Shown one piece after another: positions 35,558 through 46,444 of a stretch of DNA of 64,000 nt. How positions within the stretch are numbered: the first letter of the stretch is position 1; the number at the start of each line of letters is the position of its first letter. The translations under genes were made by a program, and so were the position numbers. Source of the stretch: Chitinophaga oryziterrae (GTDB lineage Bacteria; Bacteroidota; Bacteroidia; Chitinophagales; Chitinophagaceae); NCBI RefSeq assembly GCF_009758125.1, contig NZ_WRXO01000008.1, forward strand, positions 62,001 through 126,000, given 5' to 3'. A model generated the notes under the pieces. The model was given only the letters and a program-made list of their open reading frames with translations. It did no database searches and was not told the origin of the DNA.

Positions 35558-38530
35558 ATGAAAACCAGATTTTCCCTCGTAAAATTAGCGCGTGCCAATA
35601 AATTACGCCTGCTAACCACCATTTTACTAATGGTGTCTCTCAAACTCAGCTATGCACAGAGTTTCAACTATGCAGAAACATTGCAGAAGTCGATGTTCTT
35701 CTATGAATGCCAGCGCTCCGGACAGCTTCCTTCGGATAACCGGGTAACCTGGCGTGCCAATTCTGCCATGAATGATGGTAGTGATGTTGGCCATGACCTG
35801 ACAGGCGGCTGGTATGATGCCGGTGACCATGTTAAATTTAATTTTCCCATGGCTTTCTCTGCCACCATGCTGGCATGGGGGGCCGTAGATTTTGCCGCGG
35901 GGTATAATGCCTCCGGACAAATGAAATACCTGAAAAGCAACCTCCGGTTTGTAAATGATTATTTCATCCGCTGTCATACAGCTCCCAACGAATTGTATGG
36001 GCAGATCGGTAACGGCAGCACTGATCATGCCTGGTGGGGATCCTCAGAAGTAATGGCCATGTCCCGCCCCGCTTATAAGATCGATCAAACGCACCCGGGT
36101 TCAGACCTCGCTGCTGAAACAGCCGCCGCCATGGCAGCAGCCAGCATGGTATTTAAAACAGATGACCCATCGTACAGTTCCACCTTGCTTAGTCATGCCA
36201 TACAGTTGTATAATTTTGCAGACACCTACCGCGGAGTATATACCGGCGCGATTACTGACGCGGCCGGATATTACCAGTCCTACAGCGGCTATAATGATGA
36301 GCTGGTATGGGGCGCTATATGGTTATATCGTGCTACCGGTGATGCTGCATGGCTGGCAAAGGCAGAAAACTATTATGCTAACCTGTCTGTAGAATCCCAG
36401 AGTACTATCAAGTCTTATAAATGGGGACTTGCCTGGGATGACAAATCATTTGGATGTTATGCCCTGCTGGCAAAACTTACAGGTAAAACCCAATACAAAG
36501 AAGATATAGAAAGACACCTCGACTACTGGACAGATGGTTATAACGGGCAACGTATTACTTATACTCCCGGTGGGCTGGCCTTCCTGGATGTATGGGGTGC
36601 ATTAAGATATGCGATCAATACCGGTTTCCTGGCAGCCTACTACAAGGATGCGGCTACGACAAGCGCCAAAGGAACAAAGTATTATACTTTTGCTCAGCAA
36701 CAAATGAACTATGCGCTGGGTAATAATCCCAACAACCGCAGTTATGTATGCGGCTTCGGTAATAATCCGCCTACCCAACCACATCATCGCACTGCTCATG
36801 GAGCCTGGGCTAATAATCTGAATGGCCCTCCTACGGCAACACGGCACACCTTATATGGTGCACTGGTAGGTGGCCCGGGAAGTAATGACGCTTACACGGA
36901 TGATCGCTCTAACTATGTGAACAATGAAGTTGCCTGTGATTATAACGCCGCTTTTTCAGGACTGCTTGCCAAGCTTGTTGAAGATCATGGGGGAACGCCG
37001 CTGGCTAATTTCCCGGTTGCAGAAACGCCTTCCGGTGAATTCCTGATCGAAGCAAAATTAAATGGCAGCGGGAATACCTATACTGAATGGTCCGTATGGG
37101 TAAACAATCACACGGCATGGCCTGCACGCATTGCCTCCAAACATGCCTTCCGGTTGTTTATTGATGTTTCAGAAGGATTGACGGCAGGTTATTCTCCTTC
37201 ACAATATGTTGTTTCATCTAATAATGCAGATGTTACTTTTACGCAGTTAATGCCATGGGATTCCACCCGGCATATTTATTATACAGAGGTAACCTTTAAT
37301 TCCAGCATCAAGATCTGGCCAGGCGGACAGGGTGAATCAAGAAAAGAATCGCAGATACGTATACGACTTCCTTATGAAGCCAGTGCTGCTGCCTGGAATC
37401 CTGCAAACGACTGGTCTTCACAGAACGTTGACGGCACTCTTAAAGAAGTGTCCAACATCCCTCTTTATGTAGATGATGTACTGGTATATGGCAGTACACC
37501 AACACAAGCCCAGGTAGTGCCTGTTACAGGTATAAGTGTAAGTCCTGCAAACAGTACCCTGAATATCAACACGACCCTGCAGCTCACGGCCACAGTAGTC
37601 CCTTCCAATGCTACCAATAAAAGTGTGAGCTGGAGTTCCAGTGCTCCTGCTATTGCTACAGTAAGCAGTACGGGTCTTGTGACAGCCCTTGCCGCAGGCA
37701 CAGCTACTATCACGGCTACTACCGCAGATGGCAGCTTTACTGCCAGTGCAGCTATCACTGTTACAAATGTGGTAGTGCCCAAACAATACACACTCACCAC
37801 AGCAGTAACCGGCTCAGGTACCATCACGCTCAATCCTGCAGGTGGTACTTATGCGGAAGGGTCTCAGGTCATAATTACCGCGAGTCCGTCAAATGGGTAT
37901 AAGTTCAGCAACTGGAGCGGCGCCATATCAGATACCATCAACCCTGTTACTGTAACAGTAAATACGAACATAGCAATAACAGCAAACTTTACTCAAACAG
38001 GGAATCAGGGAAGCTGTGATAATCCCAGCCCGGTGACACTTCCATTCAAAAAAGATGGTGCGGGAGAATATTGCTACGTTATTTCAGGTAATATTTCTTA
38101 CATCAATTCCTGGAACCTGAGCCTCCTGGAGATTAATGGTGTTAACTATACCAACACCTGGTCTAACAGCCTTCCGGCAAGGGTAAACGGTAATTATTAT
38201 ATTCATTATGTAGGCCCGTATGCATGGTCACACTTTGAGGCAGACGGTTCTGAGTCCGCTGCAAGAAGCAGTGCCATTGAGGAAAAACGCAGCGGTGCCA
38301 TTTATCCCAATCCTGTTACACAACACAGTTTTGCTATCCGTATCTCCGATCCGGCGATTACAGATGTGATAGTAACACTTACGGATATGTCTGGCAAGGT
38401 AGTATTGAAGAAGACGGCAAAAGCGAATGAAACTTTTACCATTAATCCTTCTATACCTGCGGGTATCTATCATGTTGATGTTAGCAGTAAGAATAAAAAA
38501 GTGATAAGCACGAAGTTGATGATACAGTAA
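35558..38530 (+). CDS. Modular GH9 cellulase secreted by the type IX system
   Basis: 990 residues. A signal peptide (about 1-34, ending SYAQ) precedes a GH9 catalytic domain (about 35-480) with GGWYDAGDHVKF (D87, D90) and the C-terminal signature YVNNEVACDYNAAF carrying the acid Glu. Next comes a CBM3-like module (about 490-640), a Big_2 immunoglobulin-like domain (VTGISVSPANSTLNIN...), an InlB-type repeat (AEGSQVIITASPSNGYKFSN) and a module with CDNPSPVTLPFKKDG and WSHFEADGS, then a T9SS type A sorting domain (AIYPNPVTQHSF...GIYHVDV). It should hydrolyse cellulose on the cell surface. No neighbouring carbohydrate genes; a strong terminator follows. Confidence 0.92.
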   Translation: MKTRFSLVKLARANKLRLLTTILLMVSLKLSYAQSFNYAETLQKSMFFYECQRSGQLPSDNRVTWRANSAMNDGSDVGHDLTGGWYDAGDHVKFNFPMAFSATMLAWGAVDFAAGYNASGQMKYLKSNLRFVNDYFIRCHTAPNELYGQIGNGSTDHAWWGSSEVMAMSRPAYKIDQTHPGSDLAAETAAAMAAASMVFKTDDPSYSSTLLSHAIQLYNFADTYRGVYTGAITDAAGYYQSYSGYNDELVWGAIWLYRATGDAAWLAKAENYYANLSVESQSTIKSYKWGLAWDDKSFGCYALLAKLTGKTQYKEDIERHLDYWTDGYNGQRITYTPGGLAFLDVWGALRYAINTGFLAAYYKDAATTSAKGTKYYTFAQQQMNYALGNNPNNRSYVCGFGNNPPTQPHHRTAHGAWANNLNGPPTATRHTLYGALVGGPGSNDAYTDDRSNYVNNEVACDYNAAFSGLLAKLVEDHGGTPLANFPVAETPSGEFLIEAKLNGSGNTYTEWSVWVNNHTAWPARIASKHAFRLFIDVSEGLTAGYSPSQYVVSSNNADVTFTQLMPWDSTRHIYYTEVTFNSSIKIWPGGQGESRKESQIRIRLPYEASAAAWNPANDWSSQNVDGTLKEVSNIPLYVDDVLVYGSTPTQAQVVPVTGISVSPANSTLNINTTLQLTATVVPSNATNKSVSWSSSAPAIATVSSTGLVTALAAGTATITATTADGSFTASAAITVTNVVVPKQYTLTTAVTGSGTITLNPAGGTYAEGSQVIITASPSNGYKFSNWSGAISDTINPVTVTVNTNIAITANFTQTGNQGSCDNPSPVTLPFKKDGAGEYCYVISGNISYINSWNLSLLEINGVNYTNTWSNSLPARVNGNYYIHYVGPYAWSHFEADGSESAARSSAIEEKRSGAIYPNPVTQHSFAIRISDPAITDVIVTLTDMSGKVVLKKTAKANETFTINPSIPAGIYHVDVSSKNKKVISTKLMIQ

Positions 38531-38533
38531 TAA

Positions 38534-38570
38534 AAAAAGGCCGGCAACGATATTGTTGCCGGCCTTTTTT
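38534..38570. terminator. Bidirectional terminator after the GH9 gene
   Basis: A 15-bp stem (AAAAAGGCCGGCAAC, loop GATATT) with A and T runs on the two sides. It separates the cellulase from the convergent NodT-type channel gene. Confidence 0.9.
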
Positions 38571-38583
38571 ATGTAAGATCATT

Positions 38584-40026
38584 TTACTTCCAACCGCCTC
38601 CCAGATTCCTGTAGATATTAACTACCGCATTCATCTGTTGCTTTTTGGTTTCTATCAGTTCCAGTTTAGCTTCCAATGCATCTCTTTGCGTCATCAGGAC
38701 TTCAAAATAATCAGCTCTTGCGGACTTGAACAAATCATTTGAGATGTCTATTGACTTCGTCAGCGCATCTACTTGTTTCGATTTCAGATCATAACTCTTT
38801 TCGAGGTTACCGATATTCGAAAGCTGTGTAGACACTTCAAAGTATGCATTCAGAATGGTACGCTGATAGTTATACAAAGCCTGTAATTGTCTTGCACTGG
38901 CGCTGCTAAACTCCGCCTTGATCGCATTCCTGTTAATCAATGGCCCTGCAAGATCTCCAGCCAGGGAGTAAAGCAAAGACTCTGGGAACTTCACCAGGTA
39001 GGACGGCTTAAATGCCTGGAGCCCTGCCGCTGCTGAAATACCGAATGAAGGATAAAATTCCGCCCTGGCAATTTTTACGTCCAGTTTCGCAGCTGTTAAT
39101 TCCAGTTCAGCCTTCTTAATATCCGGGCGATTAGCCAGTAATTGCGAAGGAATACCGGAATTGACTACCGCCGGCAACAGATCCAACATGTTGCTTTTAT
39201 CCCTGGCTATCGCCTGTGGATAACGGCCTAACAAAAAGTTGATCTTATTTTCCGTTTCTGTTATGTTTTGCAGAATTTCAAACTCCAGACTCTGAGACTT
39301 CAATACTTCAGCCTCAAATTTCTTAACAGCCAGTTCTGTTGCCCTGGCAGCCTCTTTCTGAACTTTTACTATTTCCAGCGCACTCTTTTGCAGTTCGATG
39401 TTTTGTCTTACAATCAACAATTGGTTATCATAAGACAGCAATTCGTAATAAGAATTAGCCACCTCTGCAACCAGGTTGGTCACTACAAAATTCTTGCCTT
39501 CAACCGTTGATAAATACCTGGTAATGGCAGCTTTTTTGGCGTTATGCAGCTTTTTCCAGATATCCACTTCCCAGTTCGCATAAGCAGCAATGGTATAATC
39601 CATCAACGGGTCCGGCATCTCTTTACCCGGTTCGATTTCCGTAGTGGCGTCACCAGCACCCTGACTGGTATATCTGCCTACCTTTTCAACACCTGCTCCT
39701 GCCCTTACACCAACTGATGGAAGTAATGCACCCTGCCTTACACGGATATCATTCCTTGCTATTTCAATTTCCTGCAAGGTCATCATCAACTCCTGGTTGT
39801 TTTTCAGCGCAGTATCGATCAGGCTCACCAGGTTCTGGTCTGTAAAAAACTTTCTCCACTCAATATTTGAAATATTGGTCGTATCCCCATTATTGTTATA
39901 AGTGCCGGGAACTGGCTTATTTTCATCCGAAGATGTGATCGCCGGGACCTTGCAGCTCGCTACGACCAGGCAAACACTCAGCAGCCCAATGCACTGATTT
40001 ATTCTGAACTTATACATTATGATCAA
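38584..40026 (-). CDS. NodT-type outer-membrane efflux lipoprotein
   Basis: 480 residues with a lipobox (LVVASCKVPA) and two outer-membrane-efflux repeats (LLANRPDIKKAELELTAAKL is the classic NodT motif). Third gene of the tripartite pump; overlaps the permease gene by 17 bases. Confidence 0.92.
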   Translation of the reverse strand: MIIMYKFRINQCIGLLSVCLVVASCKVPAITSSDENKPVPGTYNNNGDTTNISNIEWRKFFTDQNLVSLIDTALKNNQELMMTLQEIEIARNDIRVRQGALLPSVGVRAGAGVEKVGRYTSQGAGDATTEIEPGKEMPDPLMDYTIAAYANWEVDIWKKLHNAKKAAITRYLSTVEGKNFVVTNLVAEVANSYYELLSYDNQLLIVRQNIELQKSALEIVKVQKEAARATELAVKKFEAEVLKSQSLEFEILQNITETENKINFLLGRYPQAIARDKSNMLDLLPAVVNSGIPSQLLANRPDIKKAELELTAAKLDVKIARAEFYPSFGISAAAGLQAFKPSYLVKFPESLLYSLAGDLAGPLINRNAIKAEFSSASARQLQALYNYQRTILNAYFEVSTQLSNIGNLEKSYDLKSKQVDALTKSIDISNDLFKSARADYFEVLMTQRDALEAKLELIETKKQQMNAVVNIYRNLGGGWK

Positions 40027-43000
40027 TTTCTTCGGTTAAAGGATTCTCTTCTTCATCTTTAACAAGAAGATGACTTTCTGCAATTTTGCCGAATATGTAG
40101 TACAATCCCGGGATGACCAGTACGCCGAAAATGGTCCCGAAAAGCATACCTCCGGCAGCAGCAGTACCGATTGTTCTGTTACCAATTTTACCCGGGCCTG
40201 AAGCAAAAACCAATGGGATCAAACCCGCAATAAATGCAAATGAAGTCATCAGGATAGGACGGAACCTCACCTTGGAACCTTCCATAGCAGCTGTCAATAC
40301 GGATGCTCCTCCCCTATGTCTCTGAACAGCAAACTCCACGATCAGTACGGCATTCTTACCTAACAGACCGATGAGCATTACCATTGCCACCTGTGCATAA
40401 ATGTTATTCTCCAACCCTAATAATTTCAGCAACAGGAATGCGCCGAAAATACCAGCTGGTAATGAAAGTATTACCGCCATCGGCAGCACGAAACTTTCAT
40501 ATTGTGCAGACAGGATCAGGTATACGAAACCAAGACAGATAAGGAAGATATAAATGGCCTGATTACCCTGCCCCACTTCATCTTTGGAGATACCGGCCCA
40601 ATCTATCCCATATCCTCTTGGCAAGGTTTTCTTTGCCACTTCTTCGATCACCTTAATGGCCTCACCACTACTATATCCGGGGGCTGACGAACCACTTATT
40701 TCCGATGCATTGGCCATGTTATGCCTGGTGATCTCTGATAACCCATATACCTTTTCCATTTTCATGAAAGCAGAGAAAGGGACCATCTCATCGCGGTCAT
40801 TCTTCACATACAGCTTCAGGATGTCTTCAGGTAATGCCCTGTACTCCGGCGACGCCTGTATTATCACCTTGTACTGGCGATCGTATTTAATGAAGCTGAT
40901 CTCGTAGTTACTACCTACAAGAGTGGAAAGCGTGTTCATGGCATTGTCGATAGACACGCCTTTTTGCTGGGCAATGTCATTATCAACTCTCAGCATATAC
41001 TGAGGGAAACTGGCGCTATAAAAACTGAATACAGATGCTAGTTCTTTACGTTTAGTCAGTTCCGCCACAAAATCCTTGCTTACCGTTTCCATCTTTTTGT
41101 AATCACCGGAACCTAATTTATCCAGTAAACGCAATTCGAAACCACCCGCAGCTCCATACCCCGGCACCGCAGGTGGCATGAAGAATTCAATGGTAGCACC
41201 TCCTATGTCTTTGGATTTCTCTTCCAGTTCATGGATTATTTCCTGCACAGAATGCTTACGGTCTTCCCAGCTTTTCAGATTGATCAGACATGTACCAGAA
41301 TTCGAGCCGGTACCTTCTGTCAGGATCTCATAACCAGCCAGAGAAGAAACGGATTGTACTCCTTCAATACTCTGAGCCAGTTTCTGCACTCTTTCAGCTA
41401 CATCATTTGTTCTCTCCAGGGATGATCCCGGAGGAGTCTGGATGATAGCATAGAACATTCCCTGATCTTCATTGGGAATAAAACCTGAAGGCAGATTGTT
41501 ATTCAGGAAATATGTTCCGGCGCAGAAAGCGAGCAGCATGATAAAGGTGATCGCTCTTCTGTTGACGATAACACCCAGCACTTTCTGGTATCTCCCTGTA
41601 AGGCGGTTGAACGAGTTGTTAAAACCACCCAGGAATTTATCCAGTATATTTTTCTTCTTTTGTTGTCCATGATTATTTTTCAGGATCATGGCGCAAAGCG
41701 CCGGGGTAAGGGTCAATGCTACCACACCTGAAAGCACAATGGCCGTTGCCATGGTGATGGAGAACTGTCTGTAGAATATACCCACCGGGCCAGACATAAA
41801 TGCCACCGGAATAAATACCGCTGTCATTAAGAAGGTGATCGCGATAATAGCTCCGCTGATCTCATGCATTGCTTTCTTGGTAGCTTTCAGCGGAGAAAGA
41901 TGTTCTTCTTCCATCTTGGCGTGCACCGCCTCAATTACCACAATGGCATCATCCACCACCACACCGATTGCCAGCACCAATGCGAACAGGGTGATAAGGT
42001 TCAGTGTAATGCCGAAGAACTGCATGAACAAAAACGTTCCGATAAGGGATACCGGTACCGCCATTGCAGGGATCAGGGTAGAACGCCAGTCGCCCAGGAA
42101 CAGGAATACCACCAGTCCCACCAGGATGAAGGCTTCCACGAGGGTATGAATTACCTTTTCAATAGAGGCATCCAGGAACTTGGAAACGTCATAGCTGATT
42201 TCATAATCCATTCCTTTAGGGAAAGAATTTGCCTTGATCTCTGCCATTTTAGCCTTTACATCCTTGATTACCTGGCTGGCATTACTTCCGTACGATTGTT
42301 TCAGTACAATTGCAGCTGAAGGTTTACCATTCAGGTTGGAGTAAATATCGTACATGGAGCTTCCGAATTCCACATTTGCAACATCTTTCAGACGCAGCAA
42401 TTCACCATCTGCACTGGCTCTCAAAACGATATTTTCGTATCCTTCTTTAGTGCTGAACCTACCGGGATATTTCAATACGTATTCAAATGTCTGGGACCTT
42501 TTACCGGAACTTTCACCGGTTTTACCTGGTGAAGCTTCCAGGCTCTGTTCATCCAGTGCTTTCATCACTTCATCCGCAGAGATCTTATAAGCCAGCATAC
42601 GATCGGGTTTCAGCCAGATCCTCATGGCATATTCCCTGTTCCCAAGGATATCTGCAAATCCAACACCATCCACTCTTTTCAGTTCCGACAACACGTTAAT
42701 ATCCGCGAAGTTGAAGAGGAATTTCTCATCTGACTTTGGGTCCGTACTGTAAAGGTTAATGTACATGAGCATGTTAGATTCCTCACGGGTGATCTTTACA
42801 CCTTCACGTACTACTAACGGCGGCAGTTTATTAACCACTGACGCCACCCTGTTCTGCACATTCAATGATGCCTGGTTAGGATCTGTTCCCAGGTTGAATA
42901 CTACCTGTATGCTGGCCTCACCATCATTACCTGCATCTGAGGCCATATATTTCATTCCCGGAATACCATTGATGGCTCTTTCCAGCGGAATAACCACTGC

Positions 43001-43177
43001 TTTGATCATTAACTCCCCGTTGGCACCGGGATATTCTGCAGTCACATTCACCTTTGGCGGTGATATGGAAGGAAACTGCGTTACCGGTAATGAAGTCATA
43101 GCCAGGATCCCCAGGAAGACGATGATCAGCGATATGACTATTGACAGTACCGGCCTCTGTATAAATTTATTAAACAT
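40010..43177 (-). CDS. HAE1-type RND multidrug efflux permease
   Basis: 1055 residues, starting MFNKFIQRPVLSIVISLIIV with FPSISPP, the AcrB/HAE1 hallmark. The TM4 acidic pair is in GVVVDDAIVVIE. It should export hydrophobic drugs or lipids by proton antiport. Distinct from the first RND pump of the window by its N-terminal motif and its lack of sulfur genes. Confidence 0.93.
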   Translation of the reverse strand: MFNKFIQRPVLSIVISLIIVFLGILAMTSLPVTQFPSISPPKVNVTAEYPGANGELMIKAVVIPLERAINGIPGMKYMASDAGNDGEASIQVVFNLGTDPNQASLNVQNRVASVVNKLPPLVVREGVKITREESNMLMYINLYSTDPKSDEKFLFNFADINVLSELKRVDGVGFADILGNREYAMRIWLKPDRMLAYKISADEVMKALDEQSLEASPGKTGESSGKRSQTFEYVLKYPGRFSTKEGYENIVLRASADGELLRLKDVANVEFGSSMYDIYSNLNGKPSAAIVLKQSYGSNASQVIKDVKAKMAEIKANSFPKGMDYEISYDVSKFLDASIEKVIHTLVEAFILVGLVVFLFLGDWRSTLIPAMAVPVSLIGTFLFMQFFGITLNLITLFALVLAIGVVVDDAIVVIEAVHAKMEEEHLSPLKATKKAMHEISGAIIAITFLMTAVFIPVAFMSGPVGIFYRQFSITMATAIVLSGVVALTLTPALCAMILKNNHGQQKKKNILDKFLGGFNNSFNRLTGRYQKVLGVIVNRRAITFIMLLAFCAGTYFLNNNLPSGFIPNEDQGMFYAIIQTPPGSSLERTNDVAERVQKLAQSIEGVQSVSSLAGYEILTEGTGSNSGTCLINLKSWEDRKHSVQEIIHELEEKSKDIGGATIEFFMPPAVPGYGAAGGFELRLLDKLGSGDYKKMETVSKDFVAELTKRKELASVFSFYSASFPQYMLRVDNDIAQQKGVSIDNAMNTLSTLVGSNYEISFIKYDRQYKVIIQASPEYRALPEDILKLYVKNDRDEMVPFSAFMKMEKVYGLSEITRHNMANASEISGSSAPGYSSGEAIKVIEEVAKKTLPRGYGIDWAGISKDEVGQGNQAIYIFLICLGFVYLILSAQYESFVLPMAVILSLPAGIFGAFLLLKLLGLENNIYAQVAMVMLIGLLGKNAVLIVEFAVQRHRGGASVLTAAMEGSKVRFRPILMTSFAFIAGLIPLVFASGPGKIGNRTIGTAAAGGMLFGTIFGVLVIPGLYYIFGKIAESHLLVKDEEENPLTEEIDHNV

Positions 43178-43204
43178 TGAACTACGCTATTAGAGATTAA
43201 ACTA

Positions 43205-44287
43205 CTATTCCGCTTTTAATCGCAGATGGGAAATAACTTCCTGAGGTACCTGGTATTCATAGTTGATCTTATCATCATCTTTTACCTTCTGAACACCCTC
43301 TAACAGGATCTTATCAGTTTCGGTAATACCACTTTCAACCACGTACAGATCAGGCATACGACCACTGATGGTAATATTCCTTGATTTTACAACGTTGTTT
43401 TTGTCAACCACAAAAACATAGATCTTATCCTGAATTTCGTAAGTCGTTTTCTGTGGGATGACCAATGCATTACTAAGCGGAACGGTCATTAAGACCTTAC
43501 CGGTTTCACCATGTTTCAACAGCTTATCAGGATTCGGGAATCTTGCCCTGAAGGCAATATTTCCTGTTTCATGATCGAACTCACTTTCAATAGTTTCCAC
43601 ATCGCCTTTATATTTCAGGGGGGTGTTGTTTGCTAAAAGCAGGCCTACCTTAGTGTTTCCGCGATCTTTTGTATTGGTTTCGTAGTCCAGGTATTCCGGC
43701 TCAGACACATTGAAATAAGCGAACATCTGGCTGTTATCTGAAAGGCTGGTCAGTAAAGCGCCTTCATCGATAAGACTTCCCAATTTCAAGGGGATACGGT
43801 CAACAGTACCGTCAAATGGTGCCCTGATCTCTGTGAATGACAGGTGGAGTTTAGCCAGCGCCATTTCGGCTTTTGCCTGGTCCAGTTTGGCCTGCGCCAT
43901 CGCCTGCTCATTTTTTGAGATCACATTTTTATCCACCAGGGTTTTAGCGTTCTGCAGTTCTATTTCTGCACCTTCGGCTTCAGCCTGTGCTTTCACAAGT
44001 TCCGCTTCATATATTTTAGGCATGATCCTGAACAACAGCTGACCAGCTTTCACAAACTGGCCTTCATCAACATAAATGTTTTGCAGGTAGCCTTTTTCCT
44101 GGGCCCTGATTTCGATGTTCCTTACAGATTTTATCTGCGAAACATACTCCTTCGTAAAGGAAGTATCAACTCGTAAAGGACTTGTAGCGGTGTATTTGCT
44201 GGCTTCTTCCTTTTCTTCTTTTTTAGGTTTACAGCCTGTCTGGTACAACAGAATAGACAAGCCTGTGAACATGACAATTCTCTTCAT
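43205..44287 (-). CDS. RND periplasmic adaptor (AcrA-like)
   Basis: 360 residues from ATG at 44287 (MKRIVMFTGLSILLYQTGCK), giving a proper lipobox; the frame opens further upstream at 44425 but the added residues look untranslated. Coiled-coil hairpin, barrel-sandwich and beta-barrel domains follow in order. First gene of adaptor, permease, channel; 27-bp gap to the permease. Confidence 0.9.
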   Translation of the reverse strand: MKRIVMFTGLSILLYQTGCKPKKEEKEEASKYTATSPLRVDTSFTKEYVSQIKSVRNIEIRAQEKGYLQNIYVDEGQFVKAGQLLFRIMPKIYEAELVKAQAEAEGAEIELQNAKTLVDKNVISKNEQAMAQAKLDQAKAEMALAKLHLSFTEIRAPFDGTVDRIPLKLGSLIDEGALLTSLSDNSQMFAYFNVSEPEYLDYETNTKDRGNTKVGLLLANNTPLKYKGDVETIESEFDHETGNIAFRARFPNPDKLLKHGETGKVLMTVPLSNALVIPQKTTYEIQDKIYVFVVDKNNVVKSRNITISGRMPDLYVVESGITETDKILLEGVQKVKDDDKINYEYQVPQEVISHLRLKAE

Positions 44288-44450
44288 GATATTAAATGGA
44301 TATTGAACGTTTGAATGGTTGGAAGTCAGAGATTCCTTTGAATATAATAAAGGATCAGTCGCCAGGGTGAGACCTGAACTGTCATGCAGGAGGATGTAAC
44401 ATCTACCGGGTATACATGATCGCACATAGGTAACTGATGCATTTTATTGA

Positions 44451-44837
44451 TCAGATCCTTAAAACTTGTTGCGTAATGTATTTATAAGATGAAAGACAGC
44501 CAAAGTTAAGAGGGGCTTTAGCGTAGTCATGGAGATATTGTAAAATAACAGGATGGGAGTTGATCAATTGGGCATTGAACAACAATCTGTACTTTCTGGC
44601 AAAGAAACTATCTGTTTCGTCATCTTCAGCATCTTCACCGATGAGATATTCATCTTCATCATCCGGCATAGTATCCTGGATTAATGAATAGTCCTGATTG
44701 GCAAGTTTAACTTTTACCAGTTGCGTTCCTTCAGTATGGTGAGCTGAAGTGTTGCTTTGATGGGTATCTGTATATGCATAATTATACCCCTTTAGCAGAA
44801 GGACGCATAGGCATACTAAAAATACAGTTAGTCTCAT
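44451..44837 (-). CDS. Small exported protein, unknown
   Basis: 128 residues from ATG at 44837 (MRLTVFLVCLCVLLLKGYNY), chosen because it starts a signal peptide; an in-frame ATG at 44921 adds 28 residues of doubtful value. A very acidic middle (DDEDEYLIGEDAEDDE) precedes NSHPVILQYLHDYAKAPL. No family recognised. It precedes the efflux operon by about 160 bp on the same strand. Confidence 0.5.
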   Translation of the reverse strand: MRLTVFLVCLCVLLLKGYNYAYTDTHQSNTSAHHTEGTQLVKVKLANQDYSLIQDTMPDDEDEYLIGEDAEDDETDSFFARKYRLLFNAQLINSHPVILQYLHDYAKAPLNFGCLSSYKYITQQVLRI

Positions 44838-45062
44838 TTGGAAGCCGAAAATAATAAAAGTTTGAGAGCCGGAGAAAAATTTCATAGGCGCTGACACTAA
44901 AAAAAAAGATTCAGTTTTCAATTCTTATCGACAGGCTTTCATATTGTTACTTATCCTTATTTTTTGTTACGTATATGACAAAAGAACGGGGTTTTCATTC
45001 ATCATAAATTATGTAACCCCCATATTTATTTTTCTATATTCATCCAATATTTAAACTCCGTT

Positions 45063-46400
45063 ATGAAAAGAAGAGACTTTATTAAAACAGGTAGCGTTGC
45101 TGGCTTAGGAGCAGGATTGACCATCCTCAACTTCCCGGTCTTCGGGAAAAATGCTCCCAGCAATAAGCTGATACTGGGAGTAATGGGTGTTAACTCCAGG
45201 GGAAACTGGCTGGCACAGTGTGCGGCAAAGCTACCGGGCGCCGAAATAGGCTATATCTGCGATGTTGAAGACTCCGCCATTGCAAAAGGATTGAAAGCCG
45301 TAGCAGGCGCTCAGGATCGCAAACCTACCGTCATAAAAGACATACGCAAATTGCTGGAACGTTCTGATTTTGATGCGCTCTTTGTAGCGACACCGGACCA
45401 TTGGCATGCCCCGGCGGCAATTATGGCCACAGCAGCCGGCAAACATGTATATGTAGAGAAGCCCTGTGCCCATAACCCGGCAGAAGGGGAACTGCTGCTT
45501 GCTGCTGCCAAAAAATATAGCCGGCACGTGCAGATGGGCAGTCAGCGCCGTTCCTGGCCTAATATGCAACAGGCAATAAAAGAGGTGAAAGAACAACATG
45601 TATTAGGCAAAGTATATTATGGAAAAAGCTGGTATGTGAATAACCGTCAGCCTATAGGTGCGGGTAAAAAAATAGCGGTACCGGGTACGCTGGACTGGGA
45701 TCTATGGCAGGGACCGGCTCCACGTCGTGATTATCTGGATAATATTGTGCATTACAACTGGCATTGGCGCTGGCATTGGGGCACTTCAGAAACATGTAAT
45801 AACGGAACGCATGAGCTGGATTGCTTACGCTGGTTCATGAATGTGGAGTACCCCACTAAAGTGACTTCTGCTGGCGGTCGTTATGCTTATTCAGGAGATG
45901 ATTGGGAAACACCGGATACGCAGACCCTGAACTTTGAATTTGAAGGAGGGAAAGCGATTTCCTGGGAAGGGAGGAGCTGCAGTCCGTTCAGTCTTGAAGG
46001 CAGTGACCGTGGATTTGTGCTTTACGGAGAAAATGGCAGTTTGTATAATACCGGTGGTGACAGCTATAAGATCACGGACCTCAAAGGGAAGGTGGTAAAA
46101 GAAGTGAAACAGGCAACGAATACCGGTCAGAGTGTGACCAATACAGTGAGTCCGGCCGGGGAATATTATGACGCCATACATATTAATAACTTCCTGGAAA
46201 GCATACGAGGTAATGCTACGCTTAATGCAGAGATAAATATTGGCTACCGCAGTGCGCTGCTTCCTTTATTGGGCAATATTGCCCAGCGTACCGGCAGAAT
46301 ATTACATACAGATCCTTCCAGCGGACATATCCTGCATGATGAGGAAGCTATGAAACTGTGGAGAAGGGAGTACGAAAAGGGTTGGGAACCGAAGGTATAA
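45063..46400 (+). CDS. Exported Gfo/Idh/MocA oxidoreductase
   Basis: 445 residues with a twin-arginine signal (MKRRDFIKTGSVAGLG), a Rossmann domain (GVMGVNSRGNWLA) and the EKPCAHN motif with the catalytic-type Lys of this family. It should oxidise or rearrange sugars or glycosides with a tightly bound NAD(P) in the periplasm. A Rid-family gene follows. Confidence 0.88.
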   Translation: MKRRDFIKTGSVAGLGAGLTILNFPVFGKNAPSNKLILGVMGVNSRGNWLAQCAAKLPGAEIGYICDVEDSAIAKGLKAVAGAQDRKPTVIKDIRKLLERSDFDALFVATPDHWHAPAAIMATAAGKHVYVEKPCAHNPAEGELLLAAAKKYSRHVQMGSQRRSWPNMQQAIKEVKEQHVLGKVYYGKSWYVNNRQPIGAGKKIAVPGTLDWDLWQGPAPRRDYLDNIVHYNWHWRWHWGTSETCNNGTHELDCLRWFMNVEYPTKVTSAGGRYAYSGDDWETPDTQTLNFEFEGGKAISWEGRSCSPFSLEGSDRGFVLYGENGSLYNTGGDSYKITDLKGKVVKEVKQATNTGQSVTNTVSPAGEYYDAIHINNFLESIRGNATLNAEINIGYRSALLPLLGNIAQRTGRILHTDPSSGHILHDEEAMKLWRREYEKGWEPKV

Positions 46401-46444
46401 AAGGGTTATAAAATTCATTAAATTCCTTGCTTAAATCCATTAAA

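Noticed and set aside
41835..42319. Two overlapping plus-strand frames
   Set aside because: Antisense to the HAE1 permease.
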